This document shows, one piece after another, positions 51,923-60,874 of a stretch of DNA of 64,000 bases. Below the pieces are notes generated by a model, which did not search any database, was not told where the DNA came from, and saw nothing but the letters and a program-made list of their open reading frames with translations. The position numbers and the translations under genes are program-made. The stretch is from Pseudomonadota bacterium (lineage in GTDB: Bacteria; Pseudomonadota; Gammaproteobacteria; Steroidobacterales; MnTg04). The stretch lies in assembly GCA_022572885.1 (NCBI GenBank), contig JACZVC010000009.1, forward strand, positions 1-64,000, written 5' to 3'. The number at the start of each line of letters is the position of its first letter. Position 1 is the stretch's first letter.

Positions 51923-53131
51923 CGCATCCGCTATGGCCCGGCAACGGGCTGCCGACAGCCGGGCGCCGATTTCCTCTCCCTTCAGGCCATCCAGGTCGAG
52001 GGATTCGGCCGCAATTCCGCCACTCAGTTGCGCCATGTTTCTGACCCGGTCGGCCTGGGGATAGTCGCGTTCGGTGTATCCCTTGCGGCCTCTGTAGTCC
52101 GCTTCACAGGCAGTCAGGAAATCCTCCAGCCTTTGTGGCCGGCGCCAGGCATCGGTTGCTTCGATCAATTTCAGTAGCGTCGCGGGCCTCAATTCCATGG
52201 CTCGATGACAATGCCCGTGCCACTGCGCGACCAGCCGGGCCAGTCCCTGGTATGCATTCGGTATTCGCAGGCGGGCACTCATTTCCAGTATCAGTTCCAC
52301 GCTACGTTTTTCATGGCCGATGTGTCTTGGCAGCTCGTCCTTCGGCGTCGTGCCTTTGCCAAGGTCGTGGACCAGGACAGCGAAGCGAACGACCGGATCA
52401 TCGCTTAGCCTGGCCGCAAGCTGCAGCGCCATCATCATATGCACGCCACAATCAATTTCCGGGTGCCATTTTGGATTTTGGGGAACGCCAAACAGCGCTT
52501 CCAGTTCGGGGAACAAGACCACCAGCGCACCGCAATCCCGCAGGACCTGGAAAAAAACCTGTGGGCGCGGTTCCTGCAAAGCGGTTTGCGTTTCCTGCCA
52601 TATCCGCTCTGCCACCAGTGAATCGGCCTCGCCGTCGGCGACCATGCCGCGCATCAGTTCCATGGTCTCTTCAGCGACCGTGAAGCCGGAATCCGCGAAG
52701 CGAGCTGCGAAGCGCGCAACCCGCAACAGGCGAACCGGGTCTTCCTTGAATGCAGAAGAAACATGCCGAAGTTTCTTTTTTTCCAGGTCTTCGCGTCCGC
52801 CACAGGGATCGATCAATTCTCCCTCGCTATCGACCGCCATCGCATTGATGGTCAGGTCCCTGCGCTGCAAATCCTGCACCAGAGTCACATCGGGTGACGC
52901 GTGAACCGCGAATCCCTTGTACCCTGGCGCGGTTTTTTTTTCCGTTCTGGCCAGCGCGTATTCTTCACCGGTTTCGGGGTGAATAAAAACGGGGAAATCC
53001 CTGCCGACCTGGCGATACCCGAGGCGAAGCATTTCCTCTGGAGTCGCCGCAGTGACAACCCAGTCTTTTTCCCGGACCGGCAGCCCGAGACAGCGATCAC
53101 GGACTGCCCCACCGACCAGATATATTTCCAT
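51866..53131 (-). CDS. cca: Multifunctional CCA-adding tRNA nucleotidyltransferase
   Basis: 421 residues with the class II nucleotidyltransferase head: 'MEIYLVGGAVRDRCLGLPVREKDWVVTAATPEEML' (catalytic Asp pair), 'RRDLTINAMAV' and 'EDPVRLLRVARFAARF', then an HD domain ('LVHDLGKGTTP', 'RHIGHEKRSVELILEMSARL') typical of the long bacterial Cca. It adds or repairs the 3' CCA of tRNAs. Ends convergently inside uppP. Confidence 0.97.
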   Translation of the reverse strand: MEIYLVGGAVRDRCLGLPVREKDWVVTAATPEEMLRLGYRQVGRDFPVFIHPETGEEYALARTEKKTAPGYKGFAVHASPDVTLVQDLQRRDLTINAMAVDSEGELIDPCGGREDLEKKKLRHVSSAFKEDPVRLLRVARFAARFADSGFTVAEETMELMRGMVADGEADSLVAERIWQETQTALQEPRPQVFFQVLRDCGALVVLFPELEALFGVPQNPKWHPEIDCGVHMMMALQLAARLSDDPVVRFAVLVHDLGKGTTPKDELPRHIGHEKRSVELILEMSARLRIPNAYQGLARLVAQWHGHCHRAMELRPATLLKLIEATDAWRRPQRLEDFLTACEADYRGRKGYTERDYPQADRVRNMAQLSGGIAAESLDLDGLKGEEIGARLSAARCRAIADALKKQAGGGPGNANNNGGH

Positions 53132-53227
53132 GCGGGAATATTAACCGAATGTCCGCCTGTCGTTCGGCTGCAGTACAATGTCACATGCATCGTTCGGTGC
53201 GCGGGACGACACTGGCCAGGGAGAGAT

Positions 53228-54409
53228 ATGCGAAAAAGACGGGCCGGAAATTGGTTTTTTAGGTCGCCGGTGCGCCCGCAACGTCTTTTCCCCATGCTCG
53301 TGATTTGCCTGGTTCTGGTTGGCATCAACGGTTGCAGCCTGACTTACTACGCGCAGGCTATCGGCGGGCAGATGCGGGTTCTAGGCCAGAGGGAGTCCAT
53401 CGACAAGTTGCTTCGCGACCCCGATACCGATGCGGAATTGAAGGAACGGCTTCGGCGAGTGCAGGAAATCAGGAATTTTGCCAGCGATACCCTGGGGCTG
53501 CCGGAAAATGGCAGCTATCGTTATTACGCAGATTTGCAAAGACCCTTCGCGGTATGGAATGTATTCGCCGCACCCGAGTTTTCGATCGAGCCGGTGGATT
53601 CTTGCTTCCTGATTATCGGTTGCGTCGCCTATCGCGGGTACTTCAAGGAGGCCGGCGCGCAGCGTTACGCACGGCGGATGGCGAAAAAAGGCAACGATGT
53701 TTACGTTGCCGGGATCACAGCTTACTCAACGCTGGGTCGTTTTAACGACCCCGTTTTCAACACCATGATTTATTGGGACGACTGGCAACTGGCCGGCGTG
53801 ATTTTTCATGAATTGGCTCATCAGTGGCTGTACGTCAAAAGCGATTCGAAGTTCAGCGAGGCGTTTGCCACGGTTGTCGAGGAATACGCCGTCACCAAAT
53901 GGCTGCGGTCGCGCCAATCAAGCAATGATATTGCCGACTATAACGACAGACACGTCAGCCGGGCGATTTTCGCCAGGATTACCGGCGCTGCCCGCGCAAG
54001 CCTGAAAATTCTGTATGCCGCGGACGACTCGGAGGAGCAAAAACGGCAGGGCAAAAGACGGATATTTTTCGAGTTGAAGGAAGAATTTCATCAGCTCAGC
54101 AATGAGCATCCGGACTTTGAGAATTTTGCGGCATTCTTTGATCAGGACCTGAACAACGCACACCTGGTCTCGGTGGCTACGTACTATGACTTACTGCCGG
54201 ATCTGCGGTGCCTGTTGCACCGGGCCGCTGCGGATCGGCTGGATGTTTTCCTGGCGCTGGCGACCGAGCTGGCTGCGGTCAAGGACAAGGAGTCCCGGCG
54301 GCAGCGCTTGCGCGCCCACTGTCAGCGTCCGGCTGTCCGCCGCGCCAAATCGCGCTTGTCCCTGGTCATTGCGGGGCCAAGCCAGCGGGGTATCAGCCTG
54401 GAGAAATGA
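53228..54409 (+). CDS. Zinc aminopeptidase-family lipoprotein
   Basis: ATG 53228 has GAGAGA ahead; the frame is open to 52901 inside cca. 393 residues. A lipoprotein signal ends in INGC (Cys36). The body is the predicted aminopeptidase family (COG4324): 'PFAVWNVFAAPEFSIEP', 'GCVAYRGYFKE', 'VYVAGITAYSTLGRFNDPV' and the zinc motif 'IFHELAHQWLYVKSDSKFSEAFA' (HELAH 194-198, Glu in 'FSEAFA'). Catalysis would be in the periplasm. The last 88 bp overlap the NDUFA9-like gene tail by antisense. Confidence 0.88.
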   Translation: MRKRRAGNWFFRSPVRPQRLFPMLVICLVLVGINGCSLTYYAQAIGGQMRVLGQRESIDKLLRDPDTDAELKERLRRVQEIRNFASDTLGLPENGSYRYYADLQRPFAVWNVFAAPEFSIEPVDSCFLIIGCVAYRGYFKEAGAQRYARRMAKKGNDVYVAGITAYSTLGRFNDPVFNTMIYWDDWQLAGVIFHELAHQWLYVKSDSKFSEAFATVVEEYAVTKWLRSRQSSNDIADYNDRHVSRAIFARITGAARASLKILYAADDSEEQKRQGKRRIFFELKEEFHQLSNEHPDFENFAAFFDQDLNNAHLVSVATYYDLLPDLRCLLHRAAADRLDVFLALATELAAVKDKESRRQRLRAHCQRPAVRRAKSRLSLVIAGPSQRGISLEK

Positions 54410-55278
54410 TGGGGGCTGAGGCCGGTCCTCGCAAAACCGTCCTCGCTGCACAGGCTGTCAACCTTCAGTGAACGATAGTTATCGCGAGAAAAGGGTTTCC
54501 CCGGCCAGTATTCAAACAATGTTGCCTGCAGGCTGGACAAACTGTCCGGCAGGCCGACAACCAGGCGCTTGCATTGCATGGATTTGGCAATGAGCTGCAC
54601 GATTTCCTGCAGCGAGAAAACCTGCGGTCCGCAAAGTTGCAGCGTCTTGCCGTGCAACGCCCGATCGTCCAGGCACAGCGTGATCACGCTGACCACGTCT
54701 TCGACATAAACCGGTGCCATGCGCGCGCGCGGGGCTGCGAGCGGGAACACCGGCAGTATTCGCAGCAAACCGGCGAAGCGATTTGTAAAGGAGTCGCTTG
54801 GTCCAAAAATGACCGAAGGCTGCAGTATCGTAGCGGCCAGTTCCCGCCCGGACCGGCGAATAATTTTCTCCGCTTCGCCCTTGCTGCGCAGGTAATGGCT
54901 GGCTCCTCGTTCGCCGTCCGCGTTGAGGGCGCTGAGATAGACCAGGTGCGGCACCCGGTTGCGCAGGCAGGACTCCACGACTTTCTTGCTGAGTTCTGTG
55001 TGTACCTGCCTGAAGCCACTGCCGTCATGACCTTTTTCATTCAATATCCCGACCAGGTTGATGACCGAGTCGCAGCCTTCGAACAGCGAAACCAGTGTTT
55101 CCTCCCGGTGGATATCGCATTGTCTCAGCTCAAGATCCGGGTAGACCAGCAAATCCTTGTGGTCTTCGCGATAGCGGGTTGGTACGCGAAGATGATGACC
55201 CTGGTTGGCAAGGCGGGCGAGCAAGCGGTGACCGATAAAGCCGGTTCCACCGAGCACGCAGATGACAGATTTTTTCAT
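54322..55278 (-). CDS. NDUFA9-like NAD(P)H-binding atypical SDR
   Basis: ATG 55278 is likely, giving 318 residues (frame open to 55290). 'VICVLGGTGFIGHRLLARLANQGHHLRVPTRYRE' is the Rossmann motif, with 'DSVINLVGILNEKGHDGSGFRQVHTELS', 'YLRSKGEAEKIIRRSG', 'ATILQPSVIFGPSDSFTNRFA' and 'APVYVEDVV'. These match the complex I NDUFA9-like, atypical SDR group. Role in bacteria unknown. The 3' end overlaps the aminopeptidase gene by 88 bp. Confidence 0.88.
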   Translation of the reverse strand: MKKSVICVLGGTGFIGHRLLARLANQGHHLRVPTRYREDHKDLLVYPDLELRQCDIHREETLVSLFEGCDSVINLVGILNEKGHDGSGFRQVHTELSKKVVESCLRNRVPHLVYLSALNADGERGASHYLRSKGEAEKIIRRSGRELAATILQPSVIFGPSDSFTNRFAGLLRILPVFPLAAPRARMAPVYVEDVVSVITLCLDDRALHGKTLQLCGPQVFSLQEIVQLIAKSMQCKRLVVGLPDSLSSLQATLFEYWPGKPFSRDNYRSLKVDSLCSEDGFARTGLSPHHFSRLIPRWLGPAMTRDKRDLARRTAGR

Positions 55279-55371
55279 ATTCCAGTCCACTAACGGCTTT
55301 GACCGCCAGGCAAGGCGGATTTCACTGAGTCCTATTGTGCTTTAATCGGCGCATTATCGACAGGATGAAAG

Positions 55372-56202
55372 TTGGATAAGCAGATTTTTGGCTTGCTCGA
55401 AATTTTTGCCAACCTGCCGGGCTGGTGGATCTTCCCGGCCGCCGGATTGGTTGCCGGTATGCTGGCCGGCTGTTTCGGCATCGGCGGCGGTCTCGTGGTC
55501 GTGCCCGTGCTGGCCTGGGTGTACGCGGGGATGGAGGTCGCAGAGCCGGTGCAGATGCATTTGGCGATCGGTACATCGCTTGCGACGATCGTGCCGACCT
55601 CGCTCGGCTCGATATACGCGCATCATCGGCGCGGCGCTGTTTTGTGGCGGGCTTTCAGGCGTTTGGTGCCGGGCATATTGGCGGGGGGTCTGGCCGGCGC
55701 GGCGCTGGCCAACGCGCTGGATTTTCCACAACTTAAATTCTTGTTCAGTTGCCTTTTGTTGCTGATTGCCCTGCATATCGTTATCGGCAGCAAGCCCGTC
55801 GGGGACCGGGCAATGCCGGGCCGAACCGGAATGGCTCTTGCGGGGATCGGGATCGGCACGGTTGCGGCTTTGGGCGGTATCGGCGGCGGAGTACTGACCA
55901 ACCCATATCTGCTCTGGTGCAGCGTTGACATCCGCCGGTCGGTTGCGACGGCCGCTGCCTGCACGTTGCCGGCCGCTCTCGCCGGCAGCGCGGGATTCAT
56001 CCTGGCGGGCCTCAACGCTGATGGCTTGCCGCAATTTTGCAGCGGCTATGTTTACTGGCCCGCGGTGGCCGGCATCGCGGTGGCCAGCTCGTTCGGTGCG
56101 CCGCTGGGAGCGGCGATCGCGCACAACGCCCCAACCCGAGGGCTGCGGCGGGCACTGGCTATCCTGCTGATGATGGTGGGCCTGAAGATGCTGATTTCAT
56201 GA
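55372..56202 (+). CDS. TauE/SafE-family sulfite/anion exporter
   Basis: The start is TTG 55372, with AGGAT in front. 276 residues; seven to eight transmembrane helices with two TauE/SafE repeats: 'GLVAGMLAGCFGIGGGLVVVPVLAW' with 'AIGTSLATIVPTSLGSIYAHHRRGAV', then 'GIGTVAALGGIGGGVLTNPYLLW' with 'ATAAACTLPAALAGSAGFI'. It should export an anion such as sulfite or sulfoacetate. Substrate not determinable. Divergent from the NDUFA9-like gene. Confidence 0.93.
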   Translation: MDKQIFGLLEIFANLPGWWIFPAAGLVAGMLAGCFGIGGGLVVVPVLAWVYAGMEVAEPVQMHLAIGTSLATIVPTSLGSIYAHHRRGAVLWRAFRRLVPGILAGGLAGAALANALDFPQLKFLFSCLLLLIALHIVIGSKPVGDRAMPGRTGMALAGIGIGTVAALGGIGGGVLTNPYLLWCSVDIRRSVATAAACTLPAALAGSAGFILAGLNADGLPQFCSGYVYWPAVAGIAVASSFGAPLGAAIAHNAPTRGLRRALAILLMMVGLKMLIS

Positions 56203-56219
56203 CAGGCCAGTCCGGGTGC

Positions 56220-57578
56220 CTACTGGATCGGTATCAGAAGACGATTATTTCCCCTCCTGATGGTTAGCAGCAATGCTTCCGCGCCTGCGGACCGTTCGCG
56301 GAATCGCTTGAGATTGTCCACGTCGCGACGATTGACTTCCGTAATGATGTCGCCAGGCCGCAGTCCACGTTTTGCGGCAGGACTGTTTGGCTCAACGCTA
56401 ACTACCCGCACGCCGTCGTGTTTATCTGCCGGGCCGGTGCCGAGCAAACTGGCGCCTTCCAGCCCGTCGTGTACATCGGCGCCGGCCAGGGGAGTGCTTT
56501 GCACCTGCTCGCCCAGGCGCGCGAGGACAGTCCTGGTTTTTCCATCGCGCCAGACCCCGATGCGCACCTGCTCTCCAACGGGCTTCATGCCGATGGTATT
56601 GCGCAGCTCGGCCGAATCCTTAACGATTTTTCCGTCAATCTCGATAATGACGTCGCCGGGCTCAATTCCGGCCTTGGCGGCGGCCGAATCTTCACTGACC
56701 TCAGAGACCAGTGCTCCCAGCGCGTTTTCTTTTGCCATCTCTTTCGCCAGCGCTGGCGTTAGCGAATAGATTTGCACGCCGAGCAGGCCACGACGAACTT
56801 CACCGAATTCGATGATCTGCTTCATGACTGCATTGACCATGTTCGACGGAATGGCAAAACCGATGCCAATATTCCCGCCACCACCGGAAATGATGGCGCT
56901 GTTGATGCCGACCAGCTCTCCATTGAGGTTGATCAGGGCGCCACCGGAGTTGCCGGGGTTGATCGATGCGTCGGTCTGGATGAAGTCCTCATAACCGTCC
57001 GGGTTGATGCCGTGCCTGCCAAGAGCGCTGATGATGCCGGAGGTAACCGTATGCTGCAGGCCGAAGGGGTTGCCGATAGCAACCACAAAGTCACCGACGC
57101 GGACGTCGTCCGAATTCGCCAGTGGGATATCCTGCAGGCCATTGCTTTCGACCTTCAGTACCGCGAGGTCTGAAGCGGGATCCTTGCCAACCACGGTTGC
57201 CTGCAATACCCGGTCGTCAAACATCGTGACGGTGATTTTATCTGCATGTTCGACCACATGATTGTTGGTAATGATGTAACCGTTTTCCGCGTCTACGATG
57301 ACGCCGGAACCGGCGCTTTGAAAGCGATGGGGCTGAGACGGAGCGTTGAAAAACCGGCGGAAGAAGGGGTCGTTCTGGAATGGGTTGTTACGTCGGCCCG
57401 TGGTTTTCACGATACCTGTGGTCGCAATATTGACCACGGCGGGTGCAGCTTTTTCGATCAGCGGCGCCAGCGTGGGCGTACCATTTTCATCGACGATCGG
57501 AAATATGCCCGCGCCGGCCGGCAGGCTGACCAGGATGGATAGTATTGCCGGGACAAGAAATTTTCTGTTGTTTCTCAT
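56220..57578 (-). CDS. Periplasmic Deg-family serine protease (DegQ/DegP-like)
   Basis: 452 residues. Signal peptide (LVPAILSILVSLPAGAG), a trypsin-like domain with triad His in 'ITNNHVVEHADKI', Asp in 'ASDLAVLKV' and Ser in 'INPGNSGGALINLNGELVGINSAI', and two PDZ domains (about residues 255-345 and 365-452: 'GLLGVQIYSL', 'KRGLRPGDIITEVNRRDV'). Acts as a periplasmic chaperone/protease in envelope quality control. A -10-like TATAAT lies 45-50 bp upstream. Convergent to the TauE gene. Confidence 0.95.
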   Translation of the reverse strand: MRNNRKFLVPAILSILVSLPAGAGIFPIVDENGTPTLAPLIEKAAPAVVNIATTGIVKTTGRRNNPFQNDPFFRRFFNAPSQPHRFQSAGSGVIVDAENGYIITNNHVVEHADKITVTMFDDRVLQATVVGKDPASDLAVLKVESNGLQDIPLANSDDVRVGDFVVAIGNPFGLQHTVTSGIISALGRHGINPDGYEDFIQTDASINPGNSGGALINLNGELVGINSAIISGGGGNIGIGFAIPSNMVNAVMKQIIEFGEVRRGLLGVQIYSLTPALAKEMAKENALGALVSEVSEDSAAAKAGIEPGDVIIEIDGKIVKDSAELRNTIGMKPVGEQVRIGVWRDGKTRTVLARLGEQVQSTPLAGADVHDGLEGASLLGTGPADKHDGVRVVSVEPNSPAAKRGLRPGDIITEVNRRDVDNLKRFRERSAGAEALLLTIRRGNNRLLIPIQ

Positions 57579-57622
57579 GCGTGCTCCGATTCTGTCTGGT
57601 CCGGCCGTTCACCGGAACCCCG

Positions 57623-57628
57623 ATTATA
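57623..57628 (-). promoter_or_regulatory. Possible -10 element of the Deg protease gene
   Basis: TATAAT on the minus strand at 57628-57623. The -35 is weak. No extracytoplasmic-function sigma site was recognised. Confidence 0.4.
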
Positions 57629-57649
57629 CAACCGCAAACGGCGGACAGG

Positions 57650-57674
57650 AAAAACGGGTGGAAAGTTCCACCCG
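57650..57674 (-). terminator. Intrinsic terminator of hsp20
   Basis: On the minus strand CGGGTGGAA-CT-TTCCACCCG, a 20-bp perfect inverted repeat, is followed by TTTTT. It lies 29 bp downstream of the hsp20 stop. Confidence 0.85.
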
Positions 57675-57702
57675 ATTTCCATGACCTGTATGCAATGCGG
57701 CC

Positions 57703-58146
57703 TTAATCGACCTGGATATCGATCTTTTTTGGCTGGATTTCAGCATGCTTGGGGATGGTTACCTCGAGTACGCCCAGCTTGCTTTTCGCCGTGATTCGAT
57801 CCGAATCCGCGGTATCGGGCAGACTAAAGCGCCGGTAAAAGCTACCGCTGGCGCGTTCGACGCGCCGGTATGCCTGGTCGTGTTTTTCCGTTTCAGCGTG
57901 GCGTACACCGCTTAAGGCCAGGACACCGTTCTCCATGGTGACATCAATGTCTTTCGGGTCGACGCCGGGGATATCCGCACGCAGAACGAACTGCTGGTCT
58001 TCTTCCTCGATGTCTACGGCCGGCAACCAGTCGCTGACCGGGGAAGTGGTGTCATCTTCGTCCCGCCATTGCCGGTCCAGGATCCGATCCAGGTCATGGT
58101 GGAGCCTGTGCATCAGACCCCACGGTTGATAGCTAATCATGTTCAT
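57703..58146 (-). CDS. Small heat-shock protein (Hsp20/alpha-crystallin family)
   Basis: 147 residues. An N-terminal region of about 50 residues is followed by the alpha-crystallin domain ('DWLPAVDIEEEDQQFVLRADIPGVDPKDIDVTMENGVLALSGVR', 'GSFYRRFSLPDTADSDRITAKSKLGVLEVTIPK') and a short C-terminal tail with the 'IPK' type ending. It is an ATP-independent holdase. Start ATG 58146 has CGGAGGT ahead. A sigma-32-type promoter lies upstream. Confidence 0.97.
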   Translation of the reverse strand: MNMISYQPWGLMHRLHHDLDRILDRQWRDEDDTTSPVSDWLPAVDIEEEDQQFVLRADIPGVDPKDIDVTMENGVLALSGVRHAETEKHDQAYRRVERASGSFYRRFSLPDTADSDRITAKSKLGVLEVTIPKHAEIQPKKIDIQVD

Positions 58147-58188
58147 CGTTGTACCTCCGAGTCATTCAATTTTTTACCTGCCCTTTTT

Positions 58189-58214
58189 GTATGGTCAGTT
58201 GGCGGAATTTCAAG
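58189..58214 (-). promoter_or_regulatory. Sigma-32 (heat-shock) promoter of hsp20
   Basis: On the minus strand the -35 CTTGAAA (58214-58208) is an exact match to the heat-shock consensus, and 13 nt later comes a CCATAC (58194-58189) close to the CCCATnT -10. It lies 43 bp upstream of the hsp20 start. Confidence 0.78.
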
Positions 58215-58280
58215 CCCCCGACTGGCTGCGCGGGGATAAACCTGTTAACCAGCTGTGGAAAACATGTCAGAATCCGGTGA

Positions 58281-58296
58281 ACACAATATCTTGTGG
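58281..58296. promoter_or_regulatory. NrdR box 1
   Basis: ACACAATATCTTGTGG matches the NrdR consensus ACACWATATATWGTGT at 13 of 16 positions. It lies in the shared upstream region of hsp20 and nrdJa. Confidence 0.65.
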
Positions 58297-58370
58297 TGCA
58301 GCAAAACCAGCGCTTTTTTCATACAGACGCCTGTATTTAATAGAGAAATTCATGTTTACTCCATAACTTA

Positions 58371-58433
58371 TTGACACTTATAGAGTTTTCCCCAGATAAA
58401 AATACCTTGACAGCTGCCAGACGGCAGCATAAT
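58371..58433 (+). promoter_or_regulatory. Promoter candidates for nrdJa
   Basis: Two candidates: TTGACA (58371-58376) with GATAAA (58395-58400) 18 nt later, and TTGACA (58407-58412) with CATAAT (58428-58433) 15 nt later. The second spacer contains the perfect hairpin GCTGCC-AGAC-GGCAGC. The strong TTGACA hexamers support a sigma-70 promoter; which is used is unknown. Confidence 0.5.
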
Positions 58434-58445
58434 CTCTCTTCCCCG

Positions 58446-58461
58446 ACACTACATATTGTGT
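58446..58461. promoter_or_regulatory. NrdR box 2
   Basis: ACACTACATATTGTGT matches the NrdR consensus at 14 of 16 positions and lies just downstream of the -10 candidate. NrdR is the repressor of ribonucleotide reductase genes in bacteria, so this supports nrdJ as a NrdR target. Centre spacing to box 1 is 165 bp, unlike the usual 30-33 bp. Confidence 0.7.
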
Positions 58462-58564
58462 TTTCCTGAATTTTTATGGCGATGGCTGAAAAGTCATTCA
58501 GGAACAGGGAAATTGGCACGTAGGCCCCTGAAAAATGGGTAAAACGCGCAAAAAATAACAAGCG

Positions 58565-60751
58565 ATGCCAAGCATTGCATGGAAGGGGGCACCAAGCCGG
58601 GTTATGAAAACAGCTAGAAAAATCGACCCAAAGGACTTGGGAGAGATTACCTTTCAGGCCGCCTCGCTGGACATCTGGGACACCAAATACCGACTCAAAG
58701 CCAAGGACGGAAAAATCATCGACCAAAAACTCGATGATACCTATCTGCGGGTCGCCAATGCGCTGGCCGCAGTTGAAGCACCCGAAAAGCAGGATTACTG
58801 GGCCGAGCGGTTTATCTGGGCTCTCCGCAAAGGCGCTATCCCGGCTGGCCGCATTATATCCAACGCAGGCGCTGCCGAGTACAAACCGGCGACTTCGACC
58901 ATCAACTGCACGGTGTCCGGAACGATTAACGACTCGATGGCGGAAATCCTGGACAAGGTCAAGGAAGCGGGCATGACCTTGAAGGCCGGTTGTGGAATAG
59001 GCTACGAATTTTCGACCTTGAGGCCTCGAGGCGCCTATGTATCCGGTGCAGGGGCCTATACATCCGGACCGTTGTCGTTCATGGATATTTACGACAAAAT
59101 GTGTTTCACGGTGTCGTCGGCGGGCGGACGTCGCGGCGCTCAGATGGGCACCTTCGATGTCGGTCATCCGGACACGCTGGAATTCGTTCGCGCCAAGCGC
59201 GAAGCCGGCCGCCTTCGCCAGTTCAATCTTTCCTTGCTGATTACCGATGAATTTATGCGGGCGGTGAAGGAGGATAAGCCCTGGCATCTTGCTTTTCCGG
59301 TCAGTCGCCGGGAGGTGGTCAAAGAAAATCTCGATTTGCAGAATGCCGATGAGTATATATGGCGCGAGTGGCCGGGCGAGGGAGATTTTGTCCGCAACGA
59401 CGAAGGATTGGTGGCCTGTCGCATCTACAAGACCATGCCGGCTCTGCGGATGTGGGATGTCATCATGACTTCCACTTACGATTTCGCCGAGCCGGGGTTC
59501 ATCCTGATCGACCGGGTCAACGAGCAGAACAACAATTGGTGGGTGGAAAATGTGCGCGCGACCAACCCCTGTGGCGAACAGCCATTGCCGCCGTATGGTT
59601 CGTGCCTGCTGGGTTCGATAAACCTTACCCGGTTCGTCAGCGAACCGTTTACCGCTGACGCGAGCTTTGACTGGGTGGAGTTCCGGAAGGTCGTCAGGGT
59701 GTTCACTCGCTTGCTCGACAACGTCGTGGAAATCAATGGTTTGCCTTTGGGTAAGCAGCGCGACGAGATCGTCAGCAAGAGACGGCATGGCATGGGCTTC
59801 CTGGGTCTGGGTTCTACCCTGACCATGTTGCGCATGATTTACGGCCAGAAGGATTCGATCGTATTTACCGAGAAAGTCGCCAGGGAACTTGCGCTGGCCG
59901 GTTGGGAAACGGGGCTGGAGCTCAGTCGTGAAAAAGGCCCGGCGCCAATCATGAACCAGGAGTTCAAAGTCACGGCGGAAATGCTGCGCAAGCGACCGGA
60001 GATGAAACGTGACGGCTGGCAGGTCGGCGCGCGGATTGCCGGCAAGGTTTTGCATGCCCGCTATAGTCGCTATATGCAGAAAGTCGCCGAAGTAGCGCCG
60101 GATCTCGTCGAAGAGCTGGCGGAAGTGGGTAGCCGGTTTACCCATCACAATTCGATCGCGCCAACCGGGACGATATCGTTATCGCTGGCCAATAACGCCA
60201 GCAATGGAATCGAACCCAGCTTTGCACACCACTATTTCCGCAACGTGATCAGGGAAGGCCGCAAGACCAAGGAAAAAGTCGCTGTTTACTCATTCGAATT
60301 ACTGGCCTATCGGGAGTTGGTGAATGCCAATGCCAGTCCGAACCCGGAAAATGCCGATAACCAGTTGCCGGAATATTTTGTCACCGCCGATGATATCAGT
60401 CCGCGACAACATGTCGATATCCAGGCGGCTGCACAGAAATGGATAGATTCTTCCATTTCCAAGACAGCCAATATCCCGACGGACTTTCCCTACGAAGAAT
60501 TCAAGGACATCTATATCTACGCCTACGAGCAGGGGCTCAAGGGCTGTACTACTTTCCGGTTTAACCCTGAAGCGTTTCAGGGCGTGCTGGTCAAGGAAAA
60601 GGACCTGAAAAACACGACCTATGTGTTCACGCTTGAAGATGGAACTGAAATGGAATTAAAAGGCGACGAAGAGATTGAATACGATGGCGAAGTGCACAGC
60701 GCGGCCAATCTTTTCGATGCATTGAAAGAAGGCTATTACGGCAAATTTTGA
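58565..60751 (+). CDS. nrdJa: Adenosylcobalamin-dependent ribonucleotide reductase, catalytic subunit (class II, NrdJa type)
   Basis: 728 residues; the start is ATG 58565 or ATG 58604, neither with a good Shine-Dalgarno. 'SLDIWDTKYRLKAKDG', 'INCTVSG' (first redox Cys), 'GGRRGAQMGTFDVGHPD', 'NPCGEQPLPPYGSCLLGSINL' (radical Cys, Glu and Asn of the active site) and 'PTGTISLSLANNASNGIEP' identify a class II reductase. It reduces ribonucleotides with a B12-derived radical and works with or without oxygen. The C-terminal TSCPD domain is missing here and encoded by nrdJb, as in Pseudomonas split forms. NrdR boxes lie upstream. Confidence 0.95.
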   Translation: MPSIAWKGAPSRVMKTARKIDPKDLGEITFQAASLDIWDTKYRLKAKDGKIIDQKLDDTYLRVANALAAVEAPEKQDYWAERFIWALRKGAIPAGRIISNAGAAEYKPATSTINCTVSGTINDSMAEILDKVKEAGMTLKAGCGIGYEFSTLRPRGAYVSGAGAYTSGPLSFMDIYDKMCFTVSSAGGRRGAQMGTFDVGHPDTLEFVRAKREAGRLRQFNLSLLITDEFMRAVKEDKPWHLAFPVSRREVVKENLDLQNADEYIWREWPGEGDFVRNDEGLVACRIYKTMPALRMWDVIMTSTYDFAEPGFILIDRVNEQNNNWWVENVRATNPCGEQPLPPYGSCLLGSINLTRFVSEPFTADASFDWVEFRKVVRVFTRLLDNVVEINGLPLGKQRDEIVSKRRHGMGFLGLGSTLTMLRMIYGQKDSIVFTEKVARELALAGWETGLELSREKGPAPIMNQEFKVTAEMLRKRPEMKRDGWQVGARIAGKVLHARYSRYMQKVAEVAPDLVEELAEVGSRFTHHNSIAPTGTISLSLANNASNGIEPSFAHHYFRNVIREGRKTKEKVAVYSFELLAYRELVNANASPNPENADNQLPEYFVTADDISPRQHVDIQAAAQKWIDSSISKTANIPTDFPYEEFKDIYIYAYEQGLKGCTTFRFNPEAFQGVLVKEKDLKNTTYVFTLEDGTEMELKGDEEIEYDGEVHSAANLFDALKEGYYGKF

Positions 60752-60874
60752 CAACGACAGGGAGTCAGCGCTCCTGACCTGGAAGGCGGATCGTTGAACC
60801 GCAACCGATTTAACGGTCCCCATCGTTTTTGGCAGCAGCGGGGATCGATGCCTTGACCGGGCAAGAGGGGAAAA

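Noticed and set aside
58337-60148. 603-residue open frame on the minus strand across nrdJa
   Set aside because: It is antisense to a clearly identified ribonucleotide reductase, has no ribosome site, and its sequence has no family-like pattern; high-GC codon bias of the real gene keeps the frame open.
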